Assembly: GCF_003385115.1 (NCBI RefSeq)
Contig: NZ_QUNI01000004.1
Location: 1-64,000 of the forward strand
Reading direction: 5' to 3'
Source of the DNA: Flavobacterium aquicola
GTDB taxonomy: Bacteria; Bacteroidota; Bacteroidia; Flavobacteriales; Flavobacteriaceae
Length of the DNA: 64,000 bases
Shown here: positions 1-8,081 of the stretch, piece by piece
Numbering within the stretch: position 1 is the first letter of the stretch
How the letters are laid out: every line of letters starts with the position of its first letter
The notes under the pieces: model-generated
Databases searched by the model: none
What the model saw: the letters and a program-made list of their open reading frames with translations, nothing else
What the model was told of the DNA's origin: nothing
Program-made: the position numbers and the translations under genes

Positions 1-116
1 ATGCGAACCTTTTCTTAAATCTGTGCTCATAATCTAAAGGTAAAGATTTTTTCGCATTACTAAAGTACTGCAATAAATTGCAGGGTTTTAAACCCGAATC
101 TGAGACCAATAAATTA
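1..116 (-). pseudogene. 3' part of a nuclease-like gene cut by an IS200/IS605 element
   Basis: The minus strand is open without a stop from 115 to the window edge, with a protein-like reading that starts NLLVSDSGLKP and continues DYEHRFKKRF. The frame rejoins the nuclease-like frame that ends at 651 on the other side of the transposase element: reading ...LIKRI then NLLVSD... is continuous if the element is removed with one junction base assigned to it. I infer that this is the C-terminal part of the same interrupted gene, and it continues beyond the window. The function of this segment is not recognisable on its own. Confidence 0.45.
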
Positions 117-137
117 CCCCGAGGCAGAGCCTCGAGG
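117..137. repeat. Hairpin repeat at the transposase 3' side
   Basis: A 21-base sequence beginning CCCCGAGG and ending CTCGAGG, identical to the copy at 630-650. It holds a 5-bp stem (GAGGC/GCCTC) with an AGA loop, plus a CCTCGAGG palindrome at its end. It probably acts as one end recognised by the transposase. Confidence 0.75.
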
Positions 138-144
138 TATCGCG

Positions 145-600
145 TTACTCAAAAGACAAGCGTAGCTGATTTTTGTTAAACGTTTTGTAGACAGTCTTTT
201 CTTCTTCTTGATTTTGAATGTATTTCTGAATCACATCCTCATTACCATATTGACCAACAGTATTTACATAATATCCACTCGTCCAAAAATTACCACCCCA
301 TAACTTACTTTTAACTTCTGGATGCAATCGAAAAAGCTCTTTGGCTGTAATACTTTTTACAGTCCTGACAATAATTTCAACAGAAATCTTGGGCACACTT
401 TGTATCAAAAAATGTACGTGATTTTCATCTGCTCCTATTTCAACAAAATGAATTTCATACCGTTCTGAAATATTTCTGCAAACTTCAACTAAACTCATTT
501 CAACATCATCTGATAAAACATTTCTTTGATATTTTATCGGGCAAACCAAATGGTAAAGCAACAAGCTTTTACTATGTCGTTTGAAAATGTGTTCACTCAT
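145..600 (-). CDS. IS200/IS605 family transposase TnpA (Y1 HUH)
   Basis: A 151-residue protein, the normal size for TnpA. The HUH metal-binding motif is visible as HVH at residues 61-63 in the context ENHVHFLIQ. The candidate nucleophile is Tyr127 in KYIQNQ, followed by the usual glutamine. The WGGNFWTSGYY stretch near residues 101-111 is typical of the family. The enzyme cuts and rejoins single-stranded DNA at the element ends. I chose the ATG at 600 over a TTG one codon upstream. No partner TnpB is present, so this is a TnpA-only element. The frame is intact, so it may still be active. Confidence 0.93.
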   Translation of the reverse strand: MSEHIFKRHSKSLLLYHLVCPIKYQRNVLSDDVEMSLVEVCRNISERYEIHFVEIGADENHVHFLIQSVPKISVEIIVRTVKSITAKELFRLHPEVKSKLWGGNFWTSGYYVNTVGQYGNEDVIQKYIQNQEEEKTVYKTFNKNQLRLSFE

Positions 601-629
601 CAAACAAATATACTAATCTTTGCCCATCA

Positions 630-650
630 CCCCGAGGCAGAGCCTCGAGG
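630..650. repeat. Hairpin repeat at the transposase 5' side
   Basis: Identical 21-base copy of the sequence at 117-137, in the same orientation, 30 bases upstream of the transposase start. The two direct copies define the element. The same sequence is read as the last residues (PRGSASG) of the interrupted upstream gene. Confidence 0.75.
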
Positions 651-1046
651 AATTCTTTTGATTAAAGTAGCTAAATCAAAATAACTAATAATCGTAATTT
701 TTGTACTGTACTGTCTTAAAATCTTCGAAACGGCAATTTCATCATATTCGTAGAATCCACCTATAACTCCAATCAATTTTATTTCGTTATTCACTTCAAT
801 GCCGTAATTAGATTTCGCATAATCGCGATTTTCACTTTCTTCAAAATATCTTTCGTAATTTATTAATTGTGCAACCAATTCAGCAACATAATCAATAAAT
901 CTTTCTCTTTCAATTTTACCCTTGACTAATTTTCTTCCAAGAAAACCTTTTTTCAAATCAACTATATGATACGTTCCATCTTTTGATTCCATTAAGTAGT
1001 CGGGAATGGCCGAATACCAATTTTGACTTTTTTGAAAGTTTAAAAT
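651..1046 (-). pseudogene. Shedu/DUF4263-like nuclease fragment, interrupted by IS200/IS605
   Basis: The open frame runs from a TAG near 1047 to the insertion element. It reads PDYLMESKDGTYHIVDLKKG, which resembles the D...(E/V)xK nuclease core of Shedu/DUF4263 proteins (PDFLL..., then ...IVELKR). A helix with AQLINYERYFEE and a later strand KLIGVIGG also fit that family. No good start codon lies before the core: the first ATG, at 992, is inside the motif, so the N-terminal region is missing as well. The C-terminal part is displaced to the far side of the element. Shedu proteins are anti-phage nucleases. The family call is by motif only and moderate. Confidence 0.5.
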
Positions 1047-1269
1047 AATCTAAAATTCAAGAGTATTTTACCCATAATTAGGTATTTAATATTTTACAAA
1101 AAAATATTGTTCCTTTTCTTAATCAAAATATGATCATCTTTTTTGGGATGCGTATCGTGTCTCTTTTCTTTTTATAATTAAATCAAACTTCTTTAAAAAG
1201 AGGAATCCTTACAATCCCCTTTTACAGTATTTAAAAAAATTGAGTAAAGTTATAAGTCAAATTAATTTA

Positions 1270-1445
1270 GTTTAAATATCATCATGGTCAAATACCTTCG
1301 CCATTATCAATTATAAAAATAGTATCCGTTTGTTTTATTAGCTTGAATTTGATTTTCTTAATCTCATTTTTGATTATTTCCTTATTCAGATCAAAATGCT
1401 TTAACTAGTCTTTTAATAATGCTATTTTGTATTGCTTTCATAATC
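1270..1445 (-). pseudogene. Decayed GHKL (HATPase) fragment
   Basis: The minus strand encodes FDLNKEIIKNEIKKIKFK followed by TIFIIDNGEGI, which matches the N2-G1 region of GHKL ATPases (Hsp90, MORC, MutL and kinase type; motif DNGxGM). After GEGI there is a stop, but a one-base shift gives DHDDI, as expected after the motif. Upstream, AIQNSIIKRLVKAF joins through another one-base shift, corresponding to the E-x-x-x-N helix. At least two frameshifts and loss of both ends make it a remnant. The rest of 1047-1473 shows nothing else I can support. Confidence 0.5.
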
Positions 1446-1473
1446 TGTGAGTATTAAAAAACTTGAGCTTACT

Positions 1474-2760
1474 TTATCTCTTAAAAATATCTCGAAACTG
1501 ATATAACAAGCGTTCTGTCAATCTTAAATCTTCGGTAACAATTTCTGCTGTTCCAGACATTTCTTGCTGAAAAACAATTTGTTTTTTATATGAAGTTTCT
1601 AATGCGTTAGGTAACGAAACATCAATCAATAAATTACCGTCTTTATGAGGGGTTAAGGAAATAGCTTGTACTAAACCTTTCAATATTCCAAATTCTCTAT
1701 CTGGATAATTAGCAATTCTAATATTTACCTTTTGTCCAATTCTTATTTTTCCAGAGTTAAGTGCAGGAGCTTTTACCTTTCCAATATACCCTTTTTCATT
1801 ATTTGGAATAATTACAAACACATTTTCTCCAGCGTTTACCGTTTGGTTCGCTGACCAAAGTTGCATAAAACTAACTTTCCCATTTATCGATGAACGTAAA
1901 ACATAAGTCAATTCCCAATCTTTAATGGCTTTTTTCAATTGATAAAAAGACTGAATCACATTGCGTTCTAAATTTACATTCTCTTTACTGCCATTAATTT
2001 CATTCGTTTTACTAGTTTTATTTAATTCATTTAATGATGATTTCAATGACGAAATAGAACTTAATAAATTTTTATAGTTTTTTTCAACTTGAAGATAAGT
2101 TAATTTATGTTGTTCTAATTCTTGTGTAGCTATGATTCCTTTTTTGAATAAACCTTCGTAACGTTCTAAATCATTTTTTTGTAAAACAATTTCATTTTGA
2201 TTTATACTCTTTTGTGAATATAATAATTTTAGTCTCTCTCTAAGTTGTATAGCTTCGTAACCTTGAGCATTACTTTCTACAGTAAACGGCTTTAATTGTG
2301 CATTTAAATTATTAGCAATATTTTCTTTTTGGAATACGGCAAAATAACTTTCAATATCCCCTAATTGAGTATTTTTAAAAGTGGAAAAAGGAAAATTCTT
2401 AAAAGATTGTTCTTCTTGAGAGAGAACTTGTGAAAGCCTAAAAACATCCTTGTAGTTAGCTGTATTTTCGATTACCGCTAAAGGCGTGTTCACAAGAACT
2501 GATTCTCTATTTTTAACTAAAATAGTTTCTATTCTTCCAGAAGTTTTTGCAATTAATTTTTCAGGTGGGATATTAGTAGTAATTGTTATTTGGGCTGTTA
2601 TAACATCAGGATATTTTATAAACCAAGCTAAAAATATCAATAATAGAATTACTGCAGAAACGGCCATAGTTCCCCAACGAATCATCCAACTAGGAACACG
2701 AGTAAGAATTTCTTGAACCTCTTCACTTCTTAATTCGAATGTGGTAATATTTTTAGTCAT
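1474..2760 (-). CDS. HlyD-family membrane fusion protein for peptide/bacteriocin export
   Basis: 428 residues. A single N-terminal membrane helix (about residues 28-48, ending WFIKYPDVI) is followed by a biotinyl-lipoyl-like strand region (IPPEKLIAKTSGRIETI...), a long coiled-coil hairpin (about 125-255) and a second lipoyl/beta-barrel half (VNAGENVFVIIP, then KVNIRIANYPDREFG). This is the usual layout of periplasmic adaptors that pair with peptidase-containing ABC transporters. The next gene, 4 bases away on the same strand, is the remainder of such a transporter. The adaptor is intact, but its partner is truncated, so the exporter is probably non-functional. Confidence 0.88.
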   Translation of the reverse strand: MTKNITTFELRSEEVQEILTRVPSWMIRWGTMAVSAVILLLIFLAWFIKYPDVITAQITITTNIPPEKLIAKTSGRIETILVKNRESVLVNTPLAVIENTANYKDVFRLSQVLSQEEQSFKNFPFSTFKNTQLGDIESYFAVFQKENIANNLNAQLKPFTVESNAQGYEAIQLRERLKLLYSQKSINQNEIVLQKNDLERYEGLFKKGIIATQELEQHKLTYLQVEKNYKNLLSSISSLKSSLNELNKTSKTNEINGSKENVNLERNVIQSFYQLKKAIKDWELTYVLRSSINGKVSFMQLWSANQTVNAGENVFVIIPNNEKGYIGKVKAPALNSGKIRIGQKVNIRIANYPDREFGILKGLVQAISLTPHKDGNLLIDVSLPNALETSYKKQIVFQQEMSGTAEIVTEDLRLTERLLYQFRDIFKR

Positions 2761-2764
2761 ATTA

Positions 2765-3897
2765 TTAATTTCCTATTTGTAACTGATTTTTTACTAATTC
2801 AAAATAATTCCCTTTTTGTTCGACTAAAGAAGAATGGCTCCCTACTTCAATAATCTTTCCTTTATCCAAAACAACAATTTGGTCAGCATTCATTACGGTA
2901 CTCAAACGATGAGCGATCACTATAACTGTCTTATTTTTGAAAAAAATATCTAATTTTTGCATAATTTCTTTTTCATTATTCGCATCTAATGCAGAAGTGG
3001 CTTCATCAAAAAATAACATTTCAGGATTTTTATAAACTGCTCTTGCAATCAATAATCGTTGCTTTTGACCTGTACTCATTCCGACCCCTTCTATACCTAT
3101 TTTTGTATTGTATCGCAAAGGCAAATCGTTTATGTATTCGGTAATATTTGCGACATCCGCAGCATAAACCAATCTGTTTTTATCAATACAGTCCACACCA
3201 ATAGCAATATTATTTGCAATTGTATCATTGAAGATAAACCCTTCCTGCATTACAGCACCAAAATGATTTCTCCAAGATTTTTGGTTTATATTTTCTAAAT
3301 TTATATTATCAATTTGAATTTCTCCTGCATTTGGTTTGTAGAACTTCAATAATAACTTCATCAAAGTGGTTTTCCCACTACCACTAGTACCTACAATAGC
3401 TGTAATTTTATGTGCTGGAATTATCAGATTCAAATTTTCCAAAACATTCATCTCTGATCCAATATAACGAAACGATAAATCTTTTATCACAATATCACTA
3501 TTAATGGGAATTTCTTGTATTTGAGTTTCGTTTTGTTGAGTTTCGTCTTCTTTTTCGTGAATTTCAGACAGTCTCACCAAAGATATTTTAGCATCTTGTA
3601 ATTCACGAATAAATGATATTAGCTGAGCTATGGGGCCATTCAAACCTCCAACAATACTGCTTATAGCAAGCATCATCTCAAGAGTAATTTGCCCATCAAT
3701 AACCAGTTTTGCAGAAAGGAAAATAATAATAATATTTTTGAGTTCATTAATAAAACCAGACCCAATCGTTTGCGTTTGTTCTAGCACTAATCCTTTCATC
3801 GAGACTTTGAATAATCGTGCTTGAATATACTCCCAACCCCAACGTTTTTGTTTCTCAGCATTATGCAATTTTATTTCTTGCATACCAATGGTACAGT
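2765..3897 (-). pseudogene. 5'-truncated peptide-export ABC transporter (ATPase half plus last membrane helices)
   Basis: The recognisable protein begins around TIGMQEIKLHNAEKQ and contains the end of the transmembrane domain (FLSAKLVIDG...), then a complete nucleotide-binding domain: Walker A GTSGSGKTT, signature MSTGQKQR, Walker B MLFFDEATSALD, and switch histidine in IAHRLST. Members of this family usually have about 700 residues with an N-terminal C39 peptidase and six membrane helices. About half is missing here. The frame stays open to 4021, but that extension is antisense to the recombinase fragment and is not real protein. No credible start codon remains. Confidence 0.8.
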
Positions 3898-4634
3898 CCA
3901 AAATGAAAAAGGCAGATAAAGTAAAAGTAACAATCGATTCTGAAATACCACTAAGAGGTGTTGTGAAATGCCATTGTGGTGTTCCGCTTACAGGTGCGCC
4001 TTCCCGCGGTAAGTCTGGCAAATATTTCTACTATTATAAATGCAAGCATTCAAAACATAATAACATAAGTGCTGTCAAAGTGCATGAGCAATTCCTAAAC
4101 GCTTGTGATCTTATGAGTGTTTCTGAAAGACGAATTAAAGAGATAAGAAATAAAACTTACACTTCAATCGAACAGGGAATCAAAGAAAACAAGAAAAAAG
4201 CGGAAGATAAGAAACATGAACTGGAAGAAGTACAGCAACGATTAAATGCAGTAGAAGAAAAATGGTTTAGGGATGAAATAAATAAAGATACCTATGAAAG
4301 ATGGTATTCTGCCTATTCTGATAATATATTGACACTAACATCTGCAATAGAAAGATTAAGTATTAATCAGGGAAAAGCCTTTGATGTTTTGGATAGCAAG
4401 CTGGATTTATTGGGTGATATTAAACATATTTATACAGAGTCAGACATTTTACAGAAACGTGAATTTGTAAACATGGTGTTCGATGGCAATTTATACTATG
4501 AACAGGGTATCTATCGAACACCTACAATGCTGGATATATTTTCTCATAATGCCAGTAAAATGGAGGAAAGAAGTTATCTTATATACAAAAAAAAGAGGGA
4601 TAACATTTCTGTTATCCCTCACAGTGGGCGATGA
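3898..4634 (+). pseudogene. C-terminal fragment of a large serine recombinase
   Basis: A zinc beta-ribbon is visible (LRGVVKCHCGVPLTG ... YYYKCKH), followed by a long coiled coil (about residues 65-140 of the fragment) rich in K/E, as in the C-terminal DNA-binding half of large serine recombinases. The catalytic N-terminal domain and the recombinase domain are absent. The reading frame is flush against the truncated ABC gene on the opposite strand, so both lost their 5' ends at one junction near 3895-3905. The last codons run through the terminator and 3' end of tRNA-Val and stop at 4632-4634. Confidence 0.8.
4591..4620 (-). terminator. Rho-independent terminator of tRNA-Val
   Basis: A perfect 10-bp inverted repeat (4595-4604 GAGGGATAAC and 4611-4620) with a 6-base loop is followed, on the minus strand, by a run of T. 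It lies 5 bases past the tRNA 3' end. It also forms the final codons of the recombinase fragment on the other strand. Confidence 0.8.
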
Positions 4635-4699
4635 GGGGTTCGAACCCCCGACCCCCTCGGTGTAAACGAGGTGCTCTGAACCAGCTGAGCTAATCGCCC
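4625..4699 (-). tRNA. tRNA-Val (anticodon UAC)
   Basis: A full cloverleaf can be drawn: acceptor stem GGGCGAT/ATCGCCC, D-arm with AGCTCAGCTGG, anticodon stem CCTCG/CGAGG around loop TTTACAC (anticodon TAC), and T-arm GGGGGTTCGAACCCC. No CCA is encoded. The 3' end faces the decayed island, so this gene is the likely integration target. Confidence 0.97.
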
Positions 4700-4733
4700 T
4701 TTCGGGTTGCAATGTCTTGCGTTATTGCGAGTG

Positions 4734-4763
4734 CAAATATACAACTACAACTCGTAATTGCAA
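4734..4763 (-). promoter_or_regulatory. Probable promoter of tRNA-Val
   Basis: On the minus strand a TATATTTG (-7 box, at 4741-4734) follows a TTG (4763-4761) after 19 bases, matching the Bacteroidota sigma consensus. The distance to the tRNA 5' end is about 35 bases. Confidence 0.55.
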
Positions 4764-4857
4764 GCAAAATTTAAAAAAAAATCTAATAAAAAATTGCTCT
4801 GTTTTTTTAATTGCTCATAAACAGTGTTTTATTCAATAATGAATATCGATATTTTTT

Positions 4858-4888
4858 TTGCTGCGCACTCCTTATAGCCTTACATTTG
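4858..4888 (+). promoter_or_regulatory. Probable promoter of the ABC exporter
   Basis: TTG at 4858-4860 and TACATTTG at 4881-4888 are spaced by 20 bases, matching the Bacteroidota consensus TTG-N19-21-TAnnTTTG. Transcription would start about 10-15 bases before the ATG at 4907, which supports that start over longer readings. Confidence 0.55.
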
Positions 4889-4906
4889 CGTCATAAAACA
4901 AATACA

Positions 4907-6694
4907 ATGGCACGATTCCAAGAAAATGATTTACCTAAATCAAAAATTACTGCAACATCACTGCAAAAAGCAATCCTGATATTTAAATATGCCGATAATC
5001 ACAAATGGAAGTTTTATTTGGGATTAGTTTTTTTACTCCTTACAAGTGTTACTGCCCTAGCCTTTCCTAAATTTATGGGAATGCTGGTGGATTGCGTAAA
5101 CAAAAAGGATGCCCATCTTGCGAATCAGATAGCATTAGGATTGGGACTTGTCTTAGTATTGCAGTCCTTATTTTCTTTTTTCAGGCTTTCATTATTCGTT
5201 AATTTCACTGAAAATACATTAGCGAACGTTCGCTTGGCTTTGTACACTAATTTGGTCAAACTGCCAATGTCTTTTTTCTCCCAAAAGCGTGTGGGTGAAC
5301 TAAACAGCCGTATCAGTAACGATATTACTCAGATTCAAGATACATTAACGACAACAATAGCCGAATTCTTAAGACAGTTTATATTAATCATCGGAAGTTT
5401 TGCAATGCTGGCCAGCATCAATATCAAACTGACGATTATGATGGTTTCGGTAGTGCCTTTTGTTGGAGTTGCTGCTGTGATTTTTGGAAGGTTTATTCGA
5501 AAATATTCAAAAAAAGTACAGGATCAGGTTGCCGAAAGTCAGGTTGTTGTAGAAGAAACGATGCAGGGAATTAGTATTGTTAAGGCTTTCGCCAATGAAT
5601 GGTATGAAATCGCACGTTACAGAGAAAAAATAAAAGAAGTAGTTAAAATGGGAATTAAAGGCGGTCAGTTTAGAGGATTCTTTGCTTCCTTTATTATTGT
5701 ATGCCTGTTTGGAACTATAGTAGCAGTTGTTTGGTACGGAGTACAATTGAGTATTGCAGGCGAAATCACTGTTGGGCAATTGTTTACATTCATATTATAT
5801 TCGAGTTACGTAGGAGCTTCATCAGGTGGAATTGCCGAATTATATGCCCAAATGCAGAAAGCAATTGGCGCTACTGAAAGAGTGTTTGAGTTATTAGATG
5901 AAACACCTGAAAAAATAAATTCAAACTTACATGTTCCTTCAATAGAAAAAATCAAAGGAGATTTAAGTTTTAACAATGTAGCCTTCAGTTATCCGTCAAG
6001 AAAAGAAGTGAAGGTTCTGAAAGATATAAACTTTACCGCTGGTTTTGGGCAAAAGATTGCTCTCGTTGGTCCAAGCGGTATGGGAAAATCTACAATTGCT
6101 TCATTATTACTCCGTTTTTATGATATCGAAAGCGGTGAAATCTTAATTGATGGGAAAAATATTTACGATTATGACTTAGAAAATCTTCGCGGTAATATGA
6201 GTATTGTTCCTCAGGACGTTATTTTGTTTGGCGGAACTATAAAGGAGAATATAGCTTATGGTAAACCCAATGCTACTGATGAAGAAATCATTTTGGCGGC
6301 CAAACAAGCAAATGCTTATGTCTTTATTGAAAGTTTTCCCGAAAAATTCGACACGGTTGTTGGAGAAAGAGGAATTAAGCTTTCAGGCGGTCAAAGACAG
6401 CGTATTGCTATTGCGCGTGCCTTACTAAAAAATCCTTCGATATTGATTTTGGATGAAGCGACTTCATCATTGGACAGCGAAAGCGAAAAATTAGTTCAGG
6501 AAGCTTTAGAAATTTTAATGGAAGGAAGAACAAGTATCATCATTGCTCACCGTCTTTCTACGATTCGTTCAGCCGATCAGATTTTAGTGCTTGACAATGG
6601 AAAAATCAGCGAAAAAGGAACACATCAGGAATTAATTAATCTGGAAAACGGCTTGTATAAAAACTTGAGTAATTTACAGTTCAGTAATTCATAA
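4907..6694 (+). CDS. MsbA-like ABC exporter (fused membrane and ATPase domains)
   Basis: 595 residues from the ATG at 4907, where the family's usual N-terminus begins. An upstream in-frame codon at 4811 would place the promoter inside the gene. Six membrane helices occupy roughly residues 30-300. The nucleotide-binding domain follows, with Walker A GPSGMGKST (about 388), signature LSGGQRQR (about 492), Walker B ILILDEATSSLD (about 513) and switch IAHRLST. Length and order match homodimeric type IV exporters (lipid A/lipid or drug flippases). The substrate cannot be told from the sequence. It is the first core gene after the island. Confidence 0.92.
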   Translation: MARFQENDLPKSKITATSLQKAILIFKYADNHKWKFYLGLVFLLLTSVTALAFPKFMGMLVDCVNKKDAHLANQIALGLGLVLVLQSLFSFFRLSLFVNFTENTLANVRLALYTNLVKLPMSFFSQKRVGELNSRISNDITQIQDTLTTTIAEFLRQFILIIGSFAMLASINIKLTIMMVSVVPFVGVAAVIFGRFIRKYSKKVQDQVAESQVVVEETMQGISIVKAFANEWYEIARYREKIKEVVKMGIKGGQFRGFFASFIIVCLFGTIVAVVWYGVQLSIAGEITVGQLFTFILYSSYVGASSGGIAELYAQMQKAIGATERVFELLDETPEKINSNLHVPSIEKIKGDLSFNNVAFSYPSRKEVKVLKDINFTAGFGQKIALVGPSGMGKSTIASLLLRFYDIESGEILIDGKNIYDYDLENLRGNMSIVPQDVILFGGTIKENIAYGKPNATDEEIILAAKQANAYVFIESFPEKFDTVVGERGIKLSGGQRQRIAIARALLKNPSILILDEATSSLDSESEKLVQEALEILMEGRTSIIIAHRLSTIRSADQILVLDNGKISEKGTHQELINLENGLYKNLSNLQFSNS

Positions 6695-6712
6695 TCAATA
6701 GATTAGTTTAAA

Positions 6713-6754
6713 CAAAAAAAATCCATTTGTAGTAAAAAACAAATGGATTTTTTT
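6713..6754. terminator. Bidirectional terminator
   Basis: AAATCCATTTGT (to 6730) pairs with ACAAATGGATTT (from 6739), with A-run before and T-run after, so it can end transcription from both the ABC gene and the convergent proline dehydrogenase gene. A further inverted repeat (CTGAATTC/GAATTCAG) lies at about 6783-6806. Confidence 0.8.
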
Positions 6755-6818
6755 ATAAATCTCAATTAACCACAGTCTGAAATCTGAATTCTGCGTTCTG
6801 AATTCAGCTGTCTAAAAA

Positions 6819-7991
6819 CTAAACCTTCCCTTTTCTTCTATTACGCTCGGCTTTAATCATAGATAGCTCACGGCTGGTTTGTCCGGCAACTGAAGTATTC
6901 TCTTCGGCACGGCGGATTAAGTACGGCATCACATCTTTTACTGGTCCAAAAGGCAGATATTTAGCAATATTATAGCCATTAGCAGCTAAATTATAACTGA
7001 TATTATCACTCATTCCATATAATTGACCAAACCAGATTCGATCATCATTTGACGAAATTCCTTTGGTTCTCATTATTTCCATTAATTTATAGGTACTCTC
7101 TTCGTTGTGAGTTCCCGCAAAAATGGACATAGTATCTAAATGGTCTGCCATATATAGAACAGCTGCGTCATAATTAATATCCGAAGCTTCTTTAGAAGCA
7201 CATATCGGCGTTGGATATCCTCTTTCTTCGGCACGCAGGTTTTCTTTTTCCATATAAGCACCGCGTACTAATTTCATTCCAATAAAGAAACCCTCTGCAT
7301 TGGCTTTTTCGTGCAGCTGTTTCAAATAATCAAGACGATCCCAGCGGTACATTTGGAGCGTGTTAAAAACAATAACTTTCTCCTTGTTGTATTTACGCAT
7401 CATTTCGGTAACCAAATCATCTGCCGCGTCCTGCATCCAGCTTTCCTCAGCATCAATTAATAAGGCAACATTTTTTTTATGCGCCTCGCTGCAAACCTGA
7501 TCAAAACGTGCAATTACCCTATCCCATTCTGCTTGTTCCTCTGAAGAAAGTATTTGCTTCTCCCCCACTTTTTCATATAGATCCAATCTTCCTAAACCTG
7601 TCGGTTTAAATACTGCAAAAGGAATTGCTTTGCGTTCTTTAGCAAACTCAATGGTTTTTAAAGTCATTTCAAGTGCTGCGTCAAATTGATTTTCCTCTTC
7701 TTTTCCTTCAACAGAATAATCCAGAACTGATGAAACTCCTTTGGTAAACATTTTATCAACAACAGACAAACAGTCATCTTCATTTACGCCTCCGCAAAAA
7801 TGGTCAAACACAGTCGCTCGAATTAAACTTTCAACCGGAAGATTTGCTTTTATTGCAAAATTTGTAACTGCCGTTCCAATGCGTACTAAGGGCTGGCTGT
7901 TAATTAATTTGAAAAGAAAATAGGCTCTGTCAAGTTCAGTATCGCTTTTGAGAGCAAACGCAATTTGTGAGTTATTGAAAATATTATCCAT
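6819..7991 (-). CDS. Proline dehydrogenase (FAD-dependent)
   Basis: 390 residues, the size of monofunctional bacterial proline dehydrogenases. It oxidises proline to pyrroline-5-carboxylate in the first step of proline catabolism, passing electrons to the membrane quinone pool through FAD. The TIM-barrel signature segments are present: KLVRGAYMEKEN near residue 245, GTHNEES near 285-290, and the C-terminal FGPVKDVMPYLIRRAEEN, whose paired arginines bind the substrate carboxylate. The start at 7991 is the only good ATG. The gene is monocistronic and convergent with the ABC exporter. Pyrroline-5-carboxylate dehydrogenase is not adjacent. Confidence 0.94.
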   Translation of the reverse strand: MDNIFNNSQIAFALKSDTELDRAYFLFKLINSQPLVRIGTAVTNFAIKANLPVESLIRATVFDHFCGGVNEDDCLSVVDKMFTKGVSSVLDYSVEGKEEENQFDAALEMTLKTIEFAKERKAIPFAVFKPTGLGRLDLYEKVGEKQILSSEEQAEWDRVIARFDQVCSEAHKKNVALLIDAEESWMQDAADDLVTEMMRKYNKEKVIVFNTLQMYRWDRLDYLKQLHEKANAEGFFIGMKLVRGAYMEKENLRAEERGYPTPICASKEASDINYDAAVLYMADHLDTMSIFAGTHNEESTYKLMEIMRTKGISSNDDRIWFGQLYGMSDNISYNLAANGYNIAKYLPFGPVKDVMPYLIRRAEENTSVAGQTSRELSMIKAERNRRKGKV

Positions 7992-8081
7992 TTTTTGTTA
8001 TATTTTTTGTGCAAATATAAAGAGAGTAAGTCATAATTATTAGCAAATTTTGCCTTATTTTGCGGTTTTAATTAAAATAAA

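Larger units (their letters stand above)
117..650 (-). mobile_element. Compact IS200/IS605-type (Y1 transposase) element
   Basis: A single transposase gene is bracketed by two identical 21-base sequences, each with a small hairpin (GAGGC, loop AGA, GCCTC). There are no inverted terminal repeats and no obvious target duplication, which fits the IS200/IS605 mechanism: single-stranded excision guided by subterminal hairpins. At about 534 bp it is shorter than typical IS200 elements, so the exact ends may lie a few bases either side. It interrupts a nuclease-like reading frame that resumes on both sides. Confidence 0.7.

Noticed and set aside
2765..4021. Taking the start at 4021 as the real N-terminus of the ABC transporter
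   Set aside because: Residues before about 42 are antisense to the recombinase fragment and show no transporter similarity.
4483..4712. Short frames covering tRNA-Val on both strands
   Set aside because: The region is a complete tRNA with its terminator. The frames are by-products of its sequence.
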